From NCBI RefSeq assembly GCF_003363015.1, contig NZ_QRAP01000002.1, positions 434,001 to 498,000 of the forward strand: a stretch of 64,000 bases of DNA, given 5' to 3'. A program made the position numbers and the translations under genes. Origin of the DNA: Enterobacillus tribolii (GTDB lineage: Bacteria; Pseudomonadota; Gammaproteobacteria; Enterobacterales; Enterobacteriaceae). Positions 49,101-57,986 of this stretch are shown piece by piece; positions within the stretch are counted from its first letter, which is position 1; every line of letters starts with the position of its first letter. The notes beneath the pieces were generated by a model. The model saw only the letters and a list, made by a program, of their open reading frames with translations, did no database searches and was not told the DNA's origin.

Positions 49101-49109
49101 CCGCAGTAG
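43164..49109 (+). CDS. Large alpha-2-macroglobulin family protein
   Basis: A 1981-aa envelope protein of the bacterial alpha-2-macroglobulin family, thought to trap proteases in the periplasm. A basic N-terminus and one membrane helix (about 68-90) anchor it to the inner membrane rather than a lipobox. MG-type beta domains follow; DSEVIKPG-like and the A2M core (YWSGITDVNGEAEFSYPLPDY region near 1290) are present. The thioester position reads YTGSEQ (1501-1506): Glu1505 and Gln1506 remain but the Cys of CxEQ is Gly1503. A very acidic run near residues 586-602 lies between predicted domains. It is directly upstream of pbpC, the same partnership as yfhM-pbpC in E. coli, but is about 330 aa longer than YfhM. 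Confidence 0.9.
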   Translation: MDLLRFILRLPFMLVRGVCRVLGFLWRRVLLRILKPLIGDFQWQSPGWLRVVAGAGARTEQWVGRHALGVTSGIILLLAAGAAAWYGYNAYLNRPKPIEPAPLVVKHSDIKVIPPSFPNYRSETPKPQVVMLRFSEPAAPIEQIGKAVTTGVTLAPPQEGAWRWQDEKTLVFTAAKHFPLGERYQVQLDTGALLAPQVKVSENKLSFTVPAFTARIVGDEFYQDPQDPSKKNAIFHIRFNAPVEVTSFERQISLTTTEARKPLRYTVNYDEKRLEAWVRSEPLALENDASRVLLEIGKGVKAAVAGNATSSAQRETVAVPGVYSLKVDDVETTVVESGDSSPGRRALMVSVNDAVKDKDIRQAVKVWLLPQHSEKQKEAGNDRPDAFYSWSLGDIDNDVIARAQTLTLNMDDAEQEYQPAFSFNYDAPANRWLLVEVDNVMTSAGGYRLKDSVYRVVQVPDFPQTLRFVSDGSLLSMHGEKRITVATRNVPGMKLDVRRVIPGQLQHIASFKSGIFTSVDFNRLGAEYFTEHFQEKVAVSGEENGALNYQGIDLSRYLASDAHARRGIFLLTLTPWDPEKQARQTEADEEEREEEEEESPADSRFIVVTDLGIIAKQSIDDGRDVFVQSIYSGQPVEGAKVSVIARNGTPLFIRTTGADGHAAFPSVRAFSNEKTPVMLLVEKEGDVSFLPFRVYDRSLDFSRFDTGGEVNSRDPRALGSYLFSDRGVYRPGDTFNIGMITRTADWSTSLDGVPLRAEIRDPRDTLMQTVPVTLDKAGFNEVSYTTEENSPTGEWSVYLYLNGKNEDDSRLLGYTTVNVKEFEPDQMKVALTLTPDRKAGWVKPQELKAVIDVQNLFGTPAQERRVTSKLTLRPVYPHFDKYPDYAFYEHRTNNDGFESELEDQKTDADGKAAIPLDLKSYADASYQLQLLSEAFEPGSGRSVAATARTLVSPYDYLIGVKADGDLDYVNRDAKRTLHIIAVNPSLEPVAQPDLTMTLVERKYISVLTRQDSGVYKYQSKLKEEEIATQPLSVTALGSDVPLATDKPGDYVLVVKNGAGQVLNRIDYSVAGNANVSRSLDRNAELKLKLNKGEYRPGEEIEIAINAPYTGGGLITIERDKVYAWHWFNTDTTSSVQRIKVPEDMEGNGYINVQFIRDIHSDEIFMSPLSYGVMPFRISNDARRAPLTLDSPEVIKPGENLSIKVTTDGPQRVAVFAVDEGILQVARYRLKDPLEYFFRKRQLEVDSAQILDLILPEFSKLMSLTAAPGGDGGEGMDLHLNPFKRKKDKPVAYWSGITDVNGEAEFSYPLPDYFNGKIRVMAISVTPERIGRAQRYTTVRDDVIMTPNAPATITPGDEFDVSVGVANNLQDLQGAKADVKVTVTPSGQFRVVGEPSHTLSLAEKQEGLVTFRVLALNALGEGRLTFTAAYGDKSSRRTVTTSVRPSTPYRTVSVMGRMAGQEQKVSDLRQMFDAYAKRQAMVSHSPLVLGNGLAKYLADYPYTGSEQLISRAIPLIMQDKHPEMRSALSQADIREQLRNTLSTLRARQNSRGAVGQWRSSPQTDPFVTLWTVQYLLESKEAGYPAPDGMLRDANTYLRAMAADDAMRDLYGLRLRAAAVYLLTRQGEITTNSLAAVQALLQRNGGQEGASDLASLYLSASYRMLKMDDEANRLLAPTWKQLGGAYDKAWWTQNYYDPLVQDATRLYLIVRHFPEKAREIPPQALENMVIALQEQRYTTYSSAMSILALEGYSSAIQAEQDESKPLTISAAGAEQGGQLQRISSLRGMIAAGDFTSQARTIAFNNPSPLPAWYVVTQAGYDLQPPQKAVSRGLEIVREYTDEKGTPVTQVTLGQKINVHLKIRTNSDKAAGELAIVDLLPGGFEVVQQTAPSGDAEEGDNNAGWRSPVMAAGSSWEPEFTDVREDRVILFGYGREKLQEFIYQIKPTNPGTFVIPPTFAEAVYNRDVQALSAGGGTLTVTAPQ

Positions 49110-49115
49110 CGTATA

Positions 49116-49149
49116 ACGCCCGGAAGGTTGATTTATGCCGTCCGGGCGT
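49116..49149. repeat. Hairpin between the macroglobulin gene and pbpC
   Basis: ACGCCCGGA / TCCGGGCGT arms (49116-49124 and 49141-49149) with a 16-base loop and no T-tract. Probably does not stop transcription into pbpC. Confidence 0.6.
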
Positions 49150-49164
49150 AAGCAGGTCTGAGTG

Positions 49165-51519
49165 ATGAAAAGCGGTGCTTTCAGGCGGATAGTGAGTAAT
49201 TTACTGGTGGGTGCCGGGCTGGTGCTGCTGGTCTGTCTGGCATTTCGCCTGTGGCCGCATCCCTCCTTATCGCAGGGAATGCCGCTGTCTGCGCTTTATC
49301 TCGATCGTAACGGCGAACTGATACGCCTGACGCTGGCGCGCGACGAGCGTTACCGGCTGTGGACGCCGCTGGAGGACGTTTCGCCGCTGGTGGTGCAGGG
49401 AATTCTGCTGCATGAGGATCGCTGGTTCTATTATCATCCCGGCTTCAACCCGGTTAGCCTGGCGCGCGGCTTTTGGCGCAGTTACGTTCTGGGCGCGCGG
49501 CAGCAGGGCGGCTCGACGTTGACCATGCAGTTGGCGCGCATGTACTGGCGTCTGAATACCCGTACTCCGCAGGGAAAACTGTGGCAGGTGGTTCGCGCTA
49601 TACAACTGGAGCTGAGCTATTCCAAACGCGAGATTCTGGAAGCCTACCTGAACTATGCGCCTTACGGGCGCAACATCGAGAGCATCGGTGCGGCAAGCTT
49701 AATCTATTTTAACAAACCGCCGTCGCGCCTGGTGCTGTCCGAAGCCTTAACGCTGGCGGTGCTGCCGCAGTCCCCCAGTTACCGTATCGATCCCAGCACC
49801 GGCGTGGCGGGCGCGGCGCTGACGAAAGCGCGCAATCAGCTTTTCCGGCGCTGGCAGCGGCAGCATCCCGCACAGCCGGAGCAGGAAGTGCTGTTCCGCC
49901 TGCCGTTGACGCTGCGCCAGCCGGAGAAACTGCCCTATACCGCGCCGCATTTCGTGGAGCAATTGCAGCGGCAACTGCGCGCTGAATGGCGCACGGATAC
50001 TGTTATTCGTACCACGCTGGACAGTGATTTGCAGCGTCTGGTGGAAAAACAGATCACCGCGTTTATTACCCGTAACGCCCGGCGGGGGATCCGTAATGCG
50101 GCTGTCATTCTGGTGGACACGCGCGATATGGGCGTACGGGCGCTGGCCGGATCGGCGGATTACTATAACCGGGAAATTCAGGGGCAGGTTAACGGCACCC
50201 ATGCCCGCCGTTCGCCGGGGTCTACCCTGAAGCCTTTCATCTATGCGCTGGGGCTGGAACAGGGTATCCTGCACCCACAGACTATCCTCAAAGACGTACC
50301 GGCGGCCTTCGGCGCTTACGCTCCGGAGAATTTCGATCGCCGTTTCCTCGGGCCGGTGTCAGCCACGAATGCGCTCAACTACAGCCGCAACATTCCGGCG
50401 GTTTATATCTCTTCCCGCCTCCGTCAGCCCAACCTCTACCAGTTTTTACGCATGGCCGGCGTGGCGGATATGGCGAGCGAAAAACATTATGGACTGTCCC
50501 TGATTCTGGGCGGCGGAGAGGTGACGGCGCAGGAACTGGCGCGGATGTACGCCATGCTGGCAAACCGTGGTCAGCTGTCGCCTCTGGTGATGGAACTGGG
50601 GCGCAAAGCGCCGCCGCCGGTGCGCTTACTGAGCGACGAAGCCAGCTTTATTACCCTGGATATGCTGCGTCAGCACCGCCGCCCCGGCGATACGCTGGCT
50701 CAGGCGCCGTCTTCATTGCCCGTCTACTGGAAAACCGGCACATCGTGGGGCTTTCGCGATGCCTGGAGCGCGGGTATTTTCGGCCCCTATGCGTTAGTGG
50801 TGTGGCAAGGCAATTTCGACGGGCGCGGTAACAACGCGTTTGTCGGCGTGGATGCGGCGGCTCCGCTGTTTTTTAACATCATCGATGCGATTAGCGCGGA
50901 CTACCCCGACCTGCGCGAGCCGAAGCGTGCGCTGCCGGAAAACGTGCGGCGGGTGGAGGTTTGCCTGACGAGTGGGGACTTGCCCACTCCCTGGTGCCAA
51001 CAGCGCGGGCAGACCTGGTTTATTCCCGGCAAGTCGCCGATTAAGGTGGACACCGTTTATCGCCCGGTAGTGCTGGACAAGCGGACCGGCGAGGTAGCCT
51101 GCCCGCCTTACGATCCACAGGAAACCCGGACGGAGGTCTTTGAGTTCTGGCCCTCCGATCTCGCCAACGTGTTCGCGCAGGCCGGGCTGCCTAAACGGGT
51201 TCCGCCTTCTGCGAGCCACTGTCGCGACGGCGGCGGGCAGGTTGCCGGCGATGCGCCGCAGATTACCTCGCCGCTGCGTAATATCACCTATACCCTGCGC
51301 CGCTCTACCCAGCGTCAGGAGCGTATCGTGTTCAGTGCTGTCACGGATGCGGATACCAACACCCTTTATTGGTTCGTCGATGATATTTATCTGGGCAGTT
51401 CCGCCAGCCGGGGAGCGGTGTCCTGGCGTCCGGCGCGCAGCGGCCAGTTTCGGGTGCGCGCCATTGACGATCACGGCCGGGCGGACGGGCGTACCATCCG
51501 GGTGGAATGGGTTAACTGA
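49165..51519 (+). CDS. pbpC: Penicillin-binding protein 1C
   Basis: Bifunctional class-A peptidoglycan synthase homologue of 784 aa. N-terminal membrane anchor (about 8-28), GT51 domain with Glu84 in LLHEDRWFYYHPGF and GGSTLTMQLAR, transpeptidase domain with Ser353-x-x-Lys356 (SPGSTLKPF), SRN and KTGTSWGFRDAW (Lys523), and a C-terminal BiPBP_C-type beta domain (about 690-780). GTG 49162 and ATG 49165 are both possible starts; AGCAGG suits the ATG. Follows the alpha-2-macroglobulin gene by 55 bp, suggesting joint function in wall defence or repair. Confidence 0.95.
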   Translation: MKSGAFRRIVSNLLVGAGLVLLVCLAFRLWPHPSLSQGMPLSALYLDRNGELIRLTLARDERYRLWTPLEDVSPLVVQGILLHEDRWFYYHPGFNPVSLARGFWRSYVLGARQQGGSTLTMQLARMYWRLNTRTPQGKLWQVVRAIQLELSYSKREILEAYLNYAPYGRNIESIGAASLIYFNKPPSRLVLSEALTLAVLPQSPSYRIDPSTGVAGAALTKARNQLFRRWQRQHPAQPEQEVLFRLPLTLRQPEKLPYTAPHFVEQLQRQLRAEWRTDTVIRTTLDSDLQRLVEKQITAFITRNARRGIRNAAVILVDTRDMGVRALAGSADYYNREIQGQVNGTHARRSPGSTLKPFIYALGLEQGILHPQTILKDVPAAFGAYAPENFDRRFLGPVSATNALNYSRNIPAVYISSRLRQPNLYQFLRMAGVADMASEKHYGLSLILGGGEVTAQELARMYAMLANRGQLSPLVMELGRKAPPPVRLLSDEASFITLDMLRQHRRPGDTLAQAPSSLPVYWKTGTSWGFRDAWSAGIFGPYALVVWQGNFDGRGNNAFVGVDAAAPLFFNIIDAISADYPDLREPKRALPENVRRVEVCLTSGDLPTPWCQQRGQTWFIPGKSPIKVDTVYRPVVLDKRTGEVACPPYDPQETRTEVFEFWPSDLANVFAQAGLPKRVPPSASHCRDGGGQVAGDAPQITSPLRNITYTLRRSTQRQERIVFSAVTDADTNTLYWFVDDIYLGSSASRGAVSWRPARSGQFRVRAIDDHGRADGRTIRVEWVN

Positions 51520-51998
51520 AGCCGGAAAGCGTGATTTGGGTACACTTTTAGTGCGGCATTATTCACTTTATAGTGGCAATATTAAGTGTTTTTTCGTAAT
51601 CTCAGGATATTAGCTGAAGCGTTTCAGGTGGCCTGTTTACGGGATATTCTGATTACCCTTCCCGTGAAAATCACCGCTGAGCGCGATTTTCACGTTTGAC
51701 CGAATATGCAGTATGCTGGCGGGCGGGGAGCGGTAAAGCAGAGCGGCAGCCGTTTCATTTCGTGATATAGTTGACAGTATCGTCGATTGATTTTTCCGTC
51801 ACGATTCCGCACCGCAAATACGTCGGGCGGAGTAGGGCAACCATCTGATAACGCGTTGGTCTGTCGTGACAACGAACGCGGCGTTACCGGCTGCGATGAG
51901 TAAGGGCGCCGGCGGCGCCCGTTAGCGGTTTACAGCCCGCTGCGGTTTTTCGGCCGCGGCGCTCAAGCAACTTTATGGAATCAACGAGAGGGTTCACC
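51520..51998 (+). promoter_or_regulatory. Intergenic region upstream of pgk
   Basis: About 480 bp with a Cra operator (51613-51626), an inverted repeat CGTGAAAATC / GATTTTCACG (51663-51672 and 51685-51694), and a GC-rich hairpin GGGCGCC / GGCGCCC (51904-51920). No trace of an epd coding frame is visible. Confidence 0.6.
51613..51626. promoter_or_regulatory. Cra (FruR) operator upstream of pgk
   Basis: GCTGAAGCGTTTCA, a near-palindrome matching the Cra pattern TGAAWCGTTTCA with one change. In E. coli the epd-pgk region is Cra-controlled. Confidence 0.65.
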
Positions 51999-53162
51999 AT
52001 GTCTGTAATTAAGATGATCGATCTGGATCTTGCTGGTAAACGTGTTCTGATCCGTGCGGATCTGAACGTACCGGTTAAGGATGGCAAAGTTACCTCTGAT
52101 GCACGTATCCGCGCGTCTCTGCCGACCATCGAACTGGCTCTGAAGCAAGGCGCCCGCGTAATGGTAACTTCCCACCTGGGTCGTCCGACCGAAGGCGAAT
52201 ATAACGAAGAATTCTCCCTGCTGCCGGTTGTGAACTACCTGAAAGATCATCTGAGCGCGCCGGTTCGTCTGGCAAAAGATTACCTCGACGGCGTTGAGGT
52301 TGCTGAGGGTGAACTGGTTGTGTTGGAAAACGTACGCTTCAACAAGGGCGAAAAGAAAGACGACGAAGCGCTTTCCAAGAAATATGCTGCGCTGTGCGAC
52401 GTTTACGTTATGGATGCTTTCGGCACCGCGCACCGCGCTCAGGCCTCTACTCACGGCGTAGGCCGCTTCGCGCCGATCGCCTGTGCCGGCCCGCTGCTGT
52501 CCGGTGAGCTGGAAGCACTGGGTAAGGCGCTGACCAACCCGGCGCGTCCGATGGTCGCCATCGTCGGTGGTTCTAAAGTTTCTACTAAACTGACCGTGCT
52601 GGATTCCCTGTCTAAAATCGCCGATCAGCTGATCGTCGGCGGCGGCATCGCGAACACCTTCGTTGCCGCCCAGGGCCACAATGTCGGTAAATCCCTGTAC
52701 GAAGCTGACCTGATCCCGGAAGCGAAAAAGCTGCTGGACACCTGCGACATTCCGGTTCCGACCGATGTGCGCGTAGCCACCGAGTTCTCTGAAACCGCAG
52801 CGGCTACCCTGAAGTCCGTTAACGACATCAAAGACGACGAGCAGATCCTGGATCTGGGCGATGTCTCCGCACAGAAACTGGCTGACATCCTGAAAAATGC
52901 CAAAACCATTCTGTGGAACGGCCCGGTCGGCGTATTCGAATTCCCGAACTTCCGTAAAGGCACCGAAATCGTTGCCCACGCCATCGCTGACAGCGCTGCG
53001 TTCTCCATTGCAGGCGGCGGCGATACCCTGGCGGCGATTGACCTGTTCGGCATCTCCGATAAGATCTCCTATATCTCCACCGGCGGCGGCGCTTTCCTTG
53101 AGTTTGTTGAAGGGAAGAAACTGCCTGCGGTCGTGATGCTGGAAGAACGCGCCAAGCAGTAA
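51999..53162 (+). CDS. pgk: Phosphoglycerate kinase
   Basis: Glycolytic enzyme transferring phosphate from 1,3-bisphosphoglycerate to ADP. 387 aa, same as E. coli; start at ATG 51999 ([10 protein letters not shown]) with AGAGGG upstream. [40 protein letters not shown] and the nucleotide loop GGGDTLAAI are conserved. fbaA follows after 125 bp containing a hairpin. Confidence 0.99.
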   Translation: MSVIKMIDLDLAGKRVLIRADLNVPVKDGKVTSDARIRASLPTIELALKQGARVMVTSHLGRPTEGEYNEEFSLLPVVNYLKDHLSAPVRLAKDYLDGVEVAEGELVVLENVRFNKGEKKDDEALSKKYAALCDVYVMDAFGTAHRAQASTHGVGRFAPIACAGPLLSGELEALGKALTNPARPMVAIVGGSKVSTKLTVLDSLSKIADQLIVGGGIANTFVAAQGHNVGKSLYEADLIPEAKKLLDTCDIPVPTDVRVATEFSETAAATLKSVNDIKDDEQILDLGDVSAQKLADILKNAKTILWNGPVGVFEFPNFRKGTEIVAHAIADSAAFSIAGGGDTLAAIDLFGISDKISYISTGGGAFLEFVEGKKLPAVVMLEERAKQ

Positions 53163-53172
53163 GAAAAACCGA

Positions 53173-53194
53173 CGGGAGGCTCTGGCCTCCCGTT
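53173..53194 (+). terminator. Hairpin between pgk and fbaA
   Basis: ACGGGAGG / CCTCCCGT arms (53173-53180 and 53187-53194); no T-tract. Likely an attenuating or mRNA-processing hairpin within the operon. Confidence 0.5.
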
Positions 53195-53287
53195 ATCCTG
53201 TCAGAACTGACTTACCTCTGTCGTTTTCAGGTTCTGGCAACGTTGATTGATTTTGATATTTACCGCCACGAAACAGGACAATGTGTT

Positions 53288-54364
53288 ATGTCTAAAATTT
53301 TTGATTTCGTTAAACCGGGTGTCATCACGGGTGATGATGTTCAGAAGGTATTCCAGGTAGCTAAAGATAATAACTTCGCGCTGCCGGCAGTTAACTGCGT
53401 AGGTACCGACTCTATCAACGCCGTGATTGAAGCCGCTGCGAAAGTCCGTGCTCCGGTTATCGTTCAGTTCTCCAACGGCGGCGCCGCGTTTATCGCCGGT
53501 AAAGGCCTGAAGGCCGAAGGCCAGCAGGCTGCCATTCTGGGCGCTATCTCCGGCGCGCACCACGTTCATCAGATGGCCGAACACTACGGTGTGCCGGTTA
53601 TTCTGCATACCGACCACTGCGCCAAGAAACTGCTGCCGTGGCTCGACGGTCTGCTGGATGCCGGTGAGAAGCACTTCGCCGCGACCGGTAAGCCGCTGTT
53701 TTCTTCCCACATGATCGATCTGTCTGAAGAGTCGCTGGAAGAAAACATCGAAATCTGCTCTAAGTACCTGACCCGCATGGCTAAAATCGGTATGACCCTG
53801 GAAATCGAACTGGGTTGCACCGGCGGTGAAGAAGACGGCGTGGACAACAGCCACATGGACAGCTCCGCGCTGTACACCCAGCCGGAAGACGTGGATTACG
53901 CGTACACCAAGCTGAACGCCATCAGCCCGCGTTTCACCATCGCGGCCTCCTTCGGCAACGTACACGGCGTCTACAAGCCGGGCAACGTTAAGCTGACGCC
54001 GAAAATCCTGCACAACTCGCAGGAATACGTTTCCAAGAAACACAACCTGCCGCACAACAGCCTGGACTTCGTATTCCACGGCGGTTCCGGCTCTACCGCA
54101 GCTGAAATCAAAGAAGCCGTCAGCTACGGCGTAGTGAAAATGAATATCGACACCGATACCCAGTGGGCTACCTGGGAAGGTATTCTGAACTACTACAAAA
54201 AGAACGAAGGCTATCTGCAGGGCCAGCTGGGTAACCCGGAAGGCGAAGACAAGCCGAACAAGAAATACTACGATCCGCGCGTTTGGCTGCGTGCTGCCCA
54301 AACCAGCATGATTGCCCGCCTGGAACTGGCGTTTGAAGAACTGAACTGCAAAGACGTTCTGTAA
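53288..54364 (+). CDS. fbaA: Class II fructose-bisphosphate aldolase
   Basis: Zinc-dependent aldolase cleaving fructose-1,6-bisphosphate. 358 aa; start at ATG giving MSKIFDFVKPG, as in E. coli. HTDHCAKKLLPW holds the catalytic Asp and zinc His ligands, with further metal ligands in ELGCTGGEEDG and FGNVHGVY, and the phosphate loop HGGSGS. Ends in a strong terminator. Confidence 0.99.
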   Translation: MSKIFDFVKPGVITGDDVQKVFQVAKDNNFALPAVNCVGTDSINAVIEAAAKVRAPVIVQFSNGGAAFIAGKGLKAEGQQAAILGAISGAHHVHQMAEHYGVPVILHTDHCAKKLLPWLDGLLDAGEKHFAATGKPLFSSHMIDLSEESLEENIEICSKYLTRMAKIGMTLEIELGCTGGEEDGVDNSHMDSSALYTQPEDVDYAYTKLNAISPRFTIAASFGNVHGVYKPGNVKLTPKILHNSQEYVSKKHNLPHNSLDFVFHGGSGSTAAEIKEAVSYGVVKMNIDTDTQWATWEGILNYYKKNEGYLQGQLGNPEGEDKPNKKYYDPRVWLRAAQTSMIARLELAFEELNCKDVL

Positions 54365-54382
54365 TCTTCTCTGCACTTATTA

Positions 54383-54406
54383 AAGGCTCCTGAGGGAGCC
54401 TTTTTT
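54383..54406 (+). terminator. Intrinsic terminator of pgk-fbaA
   Basis: AAGGCTCC / GGAGCCTT arms with loop TGAG and six T (54401-54406). Confidence 0.94.
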
Positions 54407-54537
54407 ATTCACTAAATATCCTAATTTCTGCGTTGCCAGCCTGAATAGTTTGAATTTACGCCGGATTGTCCGTTACTCTTACCGGGTATGGAATTCACTT
54501 GCATGAATGATATTTTTTATAAATCAGGATTAATTTA

Positions 54538-55404
54538 ATGAAAAATGAAAACTTCGACGTCGTTGACAGCATTAATAACGCGGGAAGTTGGCTGGTAAAA
54601 AATGAAGACCTGCTGATTCATTACGCCGTTAATATTGTTGCCGCCATCGTTATTCTTATTGTCGGTAGTATCGTGGCAAAGATCGTTTCCGGTACCGTTA
54701 TCCGCCTGATGAAGGCGCGCGGCGTGGATATCACGGTCGCCAATTTCCTGGCCGCGCTGGTGCGTTACGGAATTATTGCCTTCACCATTATCGCTGCATT
54801 AGGGCGCATCGGGGTACAGACCGCGTCGGTGATCGCGGTGCTGGGTGCCGCTGGTTTGGCCGTCGGCCTGGCGCTGCAAGGCTCCTTGTCCAACTTTGCC
54901 GCCGGGGTGCTGCTGGTGCTGTTCCGCCCGTTCCGCGCCGGTGAGTTTGTCGACCTGGGCGGTGTATCTGGTACGGTAAGGGACGTTCAGATTTTCTCTA
55001 CAACATTACTGACGTCGGACAATAAAACCATTGTGGTACCTAACGGAAAAATTATCGCGGGTAATATTATCAACTATTCGCGCGAGCCAAACCGGCGTGT
55101 GGATATCGTGGTGGGTGTGGCCTACGATGCCGATATCGACGTTGTGAAAAAGGTCCTGGGCGATATCGTCGCGAACGACAAGCGTATTAAGCATGATAAC
55201 GGCGTAACTATTCGCCTGAACGAAATGGCGCCGTCTTCGCTTAATTTCGTGGTACGCGTCTGGACAACGAATGCGGAATATTGGCCGGTCTATTTTGACC
55301 TGATGGAAAATTTCAAACGGGCGCTGGATGCCAATAGCATCAATATTCCATTCCCGCAGATGGATATTCACGTTCACCAGGTCGCGAAGCAGGCGGATCA
55401 ATAA
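54538..55404 (+). CDS. mscS: Small-conductance mechanosensitive channel MscS
   Basis: Inner-membrane heptameric channel opening under membrane tension during hypo-osmotic shock. 288 aa (286 in E. coli). TM1 about 28-57, TM2 about 63-90, and the pore helix TM3 with the Gly/Ala pattern [21 protein letters not shown]; the cytosolic vestibule follows with [21 protein letters not shown]. Upstream of argO as in E. coli. Confidence 0.97.
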   Translation: MKNENFDVVDSINNAGSWLVKNEDLLIHYAVNIVAAIVILIVGSIVAKIVSGTVIRLMKARGVDITVANFLAALVRYGIIAFTIIAALGRIGVQTASVIAVLGAAGLAVGLALQGSLSNFAAGVLLVLFRPFRAGEFVDLGGVSGTVRDVQIFSTTLLTSDNKTIVVPNGKIIAGNIINYSREPNRRVDIVVGVAYDADIDVVKKVLGDIVANDKRIKHDNGVTIRLNEMAPSSLNFVVRVWTTNAEYWPVYFDLMENFKRALDANSINIPFPQMDIHVHQVAKQADQ

Positions 55405-55414
55405 CCTCCTGCAT

Positions 55415-55441
55415 GATAACCCGCGTGCTGCGCGGGTTATC
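55415..55441 (+). terminator. Hairpin after mscS
   Basis: Eleven-base perfect arms GATAACCCGCG / CGCGGGTTATC with loop TGCTG; no clear T-tract, so termination strength is uncertain. Confidence 0.55.
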
Positions 55442-55572
55442 ACTCTCCGGGCATCCGCGCCATAAGATCTGCTAATCATCCATAAGAATCATCCATTTCC
55501 CCTTATTTCATCTTCGTCGTAGTATCTGCGCATTCCGTAAAAATTAGCGTCTTGATATAACGAGGTATATGC

Positions 55573-56196
55573 ATGTTGTCGGTTTATTTTCAGGGGTTTG
55601 CGCTCAGCGCCGCCATGATTTTGCCGCTGGGGCCGCAAAACGCGTTTGTGATGAGTCAGGGGATTCGCCGTCAGTATCATATGATGATCGCCGGGTTGTG
55701 CGCCCTCAGCGACATCATTCTGATTTGCGCTGGGATCTTCGGCGGCAGCGCGTTGCTGAGCCAGTCCCGTTTGCTGCTGATGCTGGTCACCTGGGGCGGC
55801 GTGGTGTTTCTGTTGTGGTACGGCTGGGGGGCGTTCAGAGCGGCGCTCAGCGCCAGTGAAGTCCAGGCCGGCAGCGAGGCGGTGCAGCAAAGCCGCTGGC
55901 GGCTGGTGGTGACGATGCTGGCGGTCACCTGGCTGAATCCGCACGTTTATCTGGATACTTTCGTAGTGCTGGGCAGCCTGGGCGGGCAACTGGCGGCGGA
56001 CGTGCGTAGCTGGTTCGCCCTGGGGGCCGTCAGCGCCTCCGTTGTGTGGTTCTTCTCCCTGGCCTGGCTGGCGTCGTGGATGGCGCCCTGGCTGAGCACG
56101 CCGCGTGCGCAGCGCATTATTAATATCCTGGTGGGCATTATTATGTGGACGATTGCATTCCAGCTGGCGCGCCACGGTATGAGCTATTTCTCCTGA
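55573..56196 (+). CDS. argO: Arginine exporter ArgO (LysE family)
   Basis: Inner-membrane exporter of 207 aa with about six hydrophobic helices. [28 protein letters not shown] is the LysE signature region; [16 protein letters not shown] is also conserved. It releases excess arginine (and canavanine) in E. coli, activated by ArgP with arginine and inhibited by lysine. argP lies 0.9 kb downstream, with yggE between. Confidence 0.96.
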   Translation: MLSVYFQGFALSAAMILPLGPQNAFVMSQGIRRQYHMMIAGLCALSDIILICAGIFGGSALLSQSRLLLMLVTWGGVVFLLWYGWGAFRAALSASEVQAGSEAVQQSRWRLVVTMLAVTWLNPHVYLDTFVVLGSLGGQLAADVRSWFALGAVSASVVWFFSLAWLASWMAPWLSTPRAQRIINILVGIIMWTIAFQLARHGMSYFS

Positions 56197-56336
56197 TATT
56201 ACGGAGGATTCTGGAAGAATCTTGCAGCAGAGGGTTGATAAACTGCAAAAATTCTCTGTTGCAGCGGCGCCCCGTTAGCGGTATCACTGTGACGTTGTTA
56301 TTTTTGCACAGCATGTCTGATTAGAAAGGAGACACC

Positions 56337-57056
56337 ATGAAGCTGAAAGCACTCGCGATTGCCGCAATGCTGGGACTGGGCGCTGCCGCCACGGGATTAC
56401 AGGCCGCCGAACTGCCGGAAGGGCCGCACGTCGTGACGTCAGGAACCGCCAGCGTTGAGGCGACGCCGGACATCGCCACGCTGACCATTGTGGTGACCGC
56501 ATCAGCCAAAGATGCCGCCGGGGCTAAAAATGAGGTGGATGCCCGGGTTGCCAAGTACTTCGATTTTCTGGAGAGCAGCGGCATTGAGAAGAAAGATATT
56601 AACGCTGCCAACCTGAGCACGCAGCCGGAGTATGACTACCTGAAAGACGGTAAATCCGAGCTGAAAGGCTATCGCGCGGATCGTCAGGTTCAGGTCATCG
56701 TGCGTCAGTTAGACAAGCTGAATACCATTCTGGACGGCGCCCTGAAAGCGAACCTGAACGAAATCCGCGCCGTTGAGCTGGGCGTAGCCAAGCCGGATGC
56801 TTACCGCGAAGAGGCGCGCCAGAAGGCGATTGCCAATGCCATCGCCCAGGCGAAGTCGTTGGCGAAAGGGTTTGATATGCAACTGGGGCAGGTATACAGC
56901 ATCCGTTATCATGTGTCGAACTATCAGCCGATGCCGGTAACCCGCATGTATATGGCGGCCGACGCCGCGCCGAAAACCAGCGCCGGGCAAACTTATGAAC
57001 AGCAGTCCATTCACTTCGACGATCAGGTGGATGTGGTGTTCAGCCTTACCAAGTAA
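56337..57056 (+). CDS. yggE: SIMPL-domain periplasmic protein YggE
   Basis: A 239-aa exported protein with signal peptide MKLKALAIAAMLGLGAAATGLQA and one SIMPL/DUF541 domain (VEATPDIATLTIVV ... VVFSLTK). In E. coli it lowers intracellular reactive oxygen species. AAAGGAG precedes the ATG. Ends in a terminator shared in position with the convergent argP. Confidence 0.93.
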   Translation: MKLKALAIAAMLGLGAAATGLQAAELPEGPHVVTSGTASVEATPDIATLTIVVTASAKDAAGAKNEVDARVAKYFDFLESSGIEKKDINAANLSTQPEYDYLKDGKSELKGYRADRQVQVIVRQLDKLNTILDGALKANLNEIRAVELGVAKPDAYREEARQKAIANAIAQAKSLAKGFDMQLGQVYSIRYHVSNYQPMPVTRMYMAADAAPKTSAGQTYEQQSIHFDDQVDVVFSLTK

Positions 57057-57065
57057 TTCCGCTTC

Positions 57066-57094
57066 ACGGCCTCCTTTACGGAGGCCGTTTCTTT
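57066..57094 (+). terminator. Intrinsic terminator of yggE
   Basis: ACGGCCTCC / GGAGGCCGT arms (57066-57074 and 57080-57088), loop TTTAC, then TTTCTTT. Confidence 0.85.
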
Positions 57095-57986
57095 AGTCCT
57101 GCCGTAATACCTTATGACCGTGGCTGAGCAACGCGTCGGTGACGCGGCGCATCATCCGGCTTTCCGGCGCAAAACGATGCCAGTACAGCATACGGCGCTG
57201 CAACAGGCCGGGCGTCAGGTTAATCAACGTTCCTTCGCTCAGTTCTCTTTCGATTTGCAGGTGCGGGATCATACAGCAGGTGGTGCCCTGCAATGCCAGC
57301 TGTACGAAGGCTTCAGACGAGTTGACGATGTGACACGGCACGCTGCCGGGCGGCAGCTCAAAGTTCTGTTGCAGGAATGCCTGATGCATGTCATCGAGGT
57401 GATCAAACGCCACTACCGGCGCTTTCAGCAGCGAAGAGCGGGTGACGCCGTTGGGGAAATAGCGCGCGGCGAATTCCGGCGAGGCGACGAACAGGTAGTC
57501 CAGCGCGCCAAGGCGGTCGACCAGGCAACTGGGCAACGGCTGAGGCTGGATACTGACGGCGCCGACTACTTCACCGCGGCGCAGGCGTTCCTGGGTTCGG
57601 GTTTCGTCTTCCACCTGAAGGTTCAGGCGCAGCGGGGAATCACTCAATACCGGGCGCAGCGCGGGCAGCAGCCAGGTGGCGAGACTGTCGGCGTTGACCG
57701 CCAGGGAAAGCAGCAGCGGGCCGTCGCTGCTGCTGTCGGTGCCCAGCCACTCTTCTTCCAACAGTTCCACCTGATGCAACAGAGCCAGCAGGCGCTGCCC
57801 CTGCTCCGTCGGACGTGGCGGAACGGTACGCACCAGCAGCGGCTGGCCGAAGAGATTTTCAAGCTGTTTAATGCGTTGGGACACGGCCGATTGCGTTATA
57901 CAAAGTTTTTGGGCCGCGCGCTCAAAACCACGTTCGCGTATAACTGCATCCAATGCCTGTAGTGTCCGGTAGTCCGGGCGTTTCAT
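57093..57986 (-). CDS. argP: LysR-type regulator ArgP
   Basis: Transcriptional regulator of 297 aa (IciA) that activates argO and lysine-pathway genes with arginine or lysine as co-effector. LysR winged helix at the N-terminus ([35 protein letters not shown] region, 4-40) and a C-terminal effector domain. Start placed at ATG 57986 (MKRPDYRTL); the open frame runs further upstream without conservation. Divergent from rpiA. Confidence 0.96.
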   Translation of the reverse strand: MKRPDYRTLQALDAVIRERGFERAAQKLCITQSAVSQRIKQLENLFGQPLLVRTVPPRPTEQGQRLLALLHQVELLEEEWLGTDSSSDGPLLLSLAVNADSLATWLLPALRPVLSDSPLRLNLQVEDETRTQERLRRGEVVGAVSIQPQPLPSCLVDRLGALDYLFVASPEFAARYFPNGVTRSSLLKAPVVAFDHLDDMHQAFLQQNFELPPGSVPCHIVNSSEAFVQLALQGTTCCMIPHLQIERELSEGTLINLTPGLLQRRMLYWHRFAPESRMMRRVTDALLSHGHKVLRQD

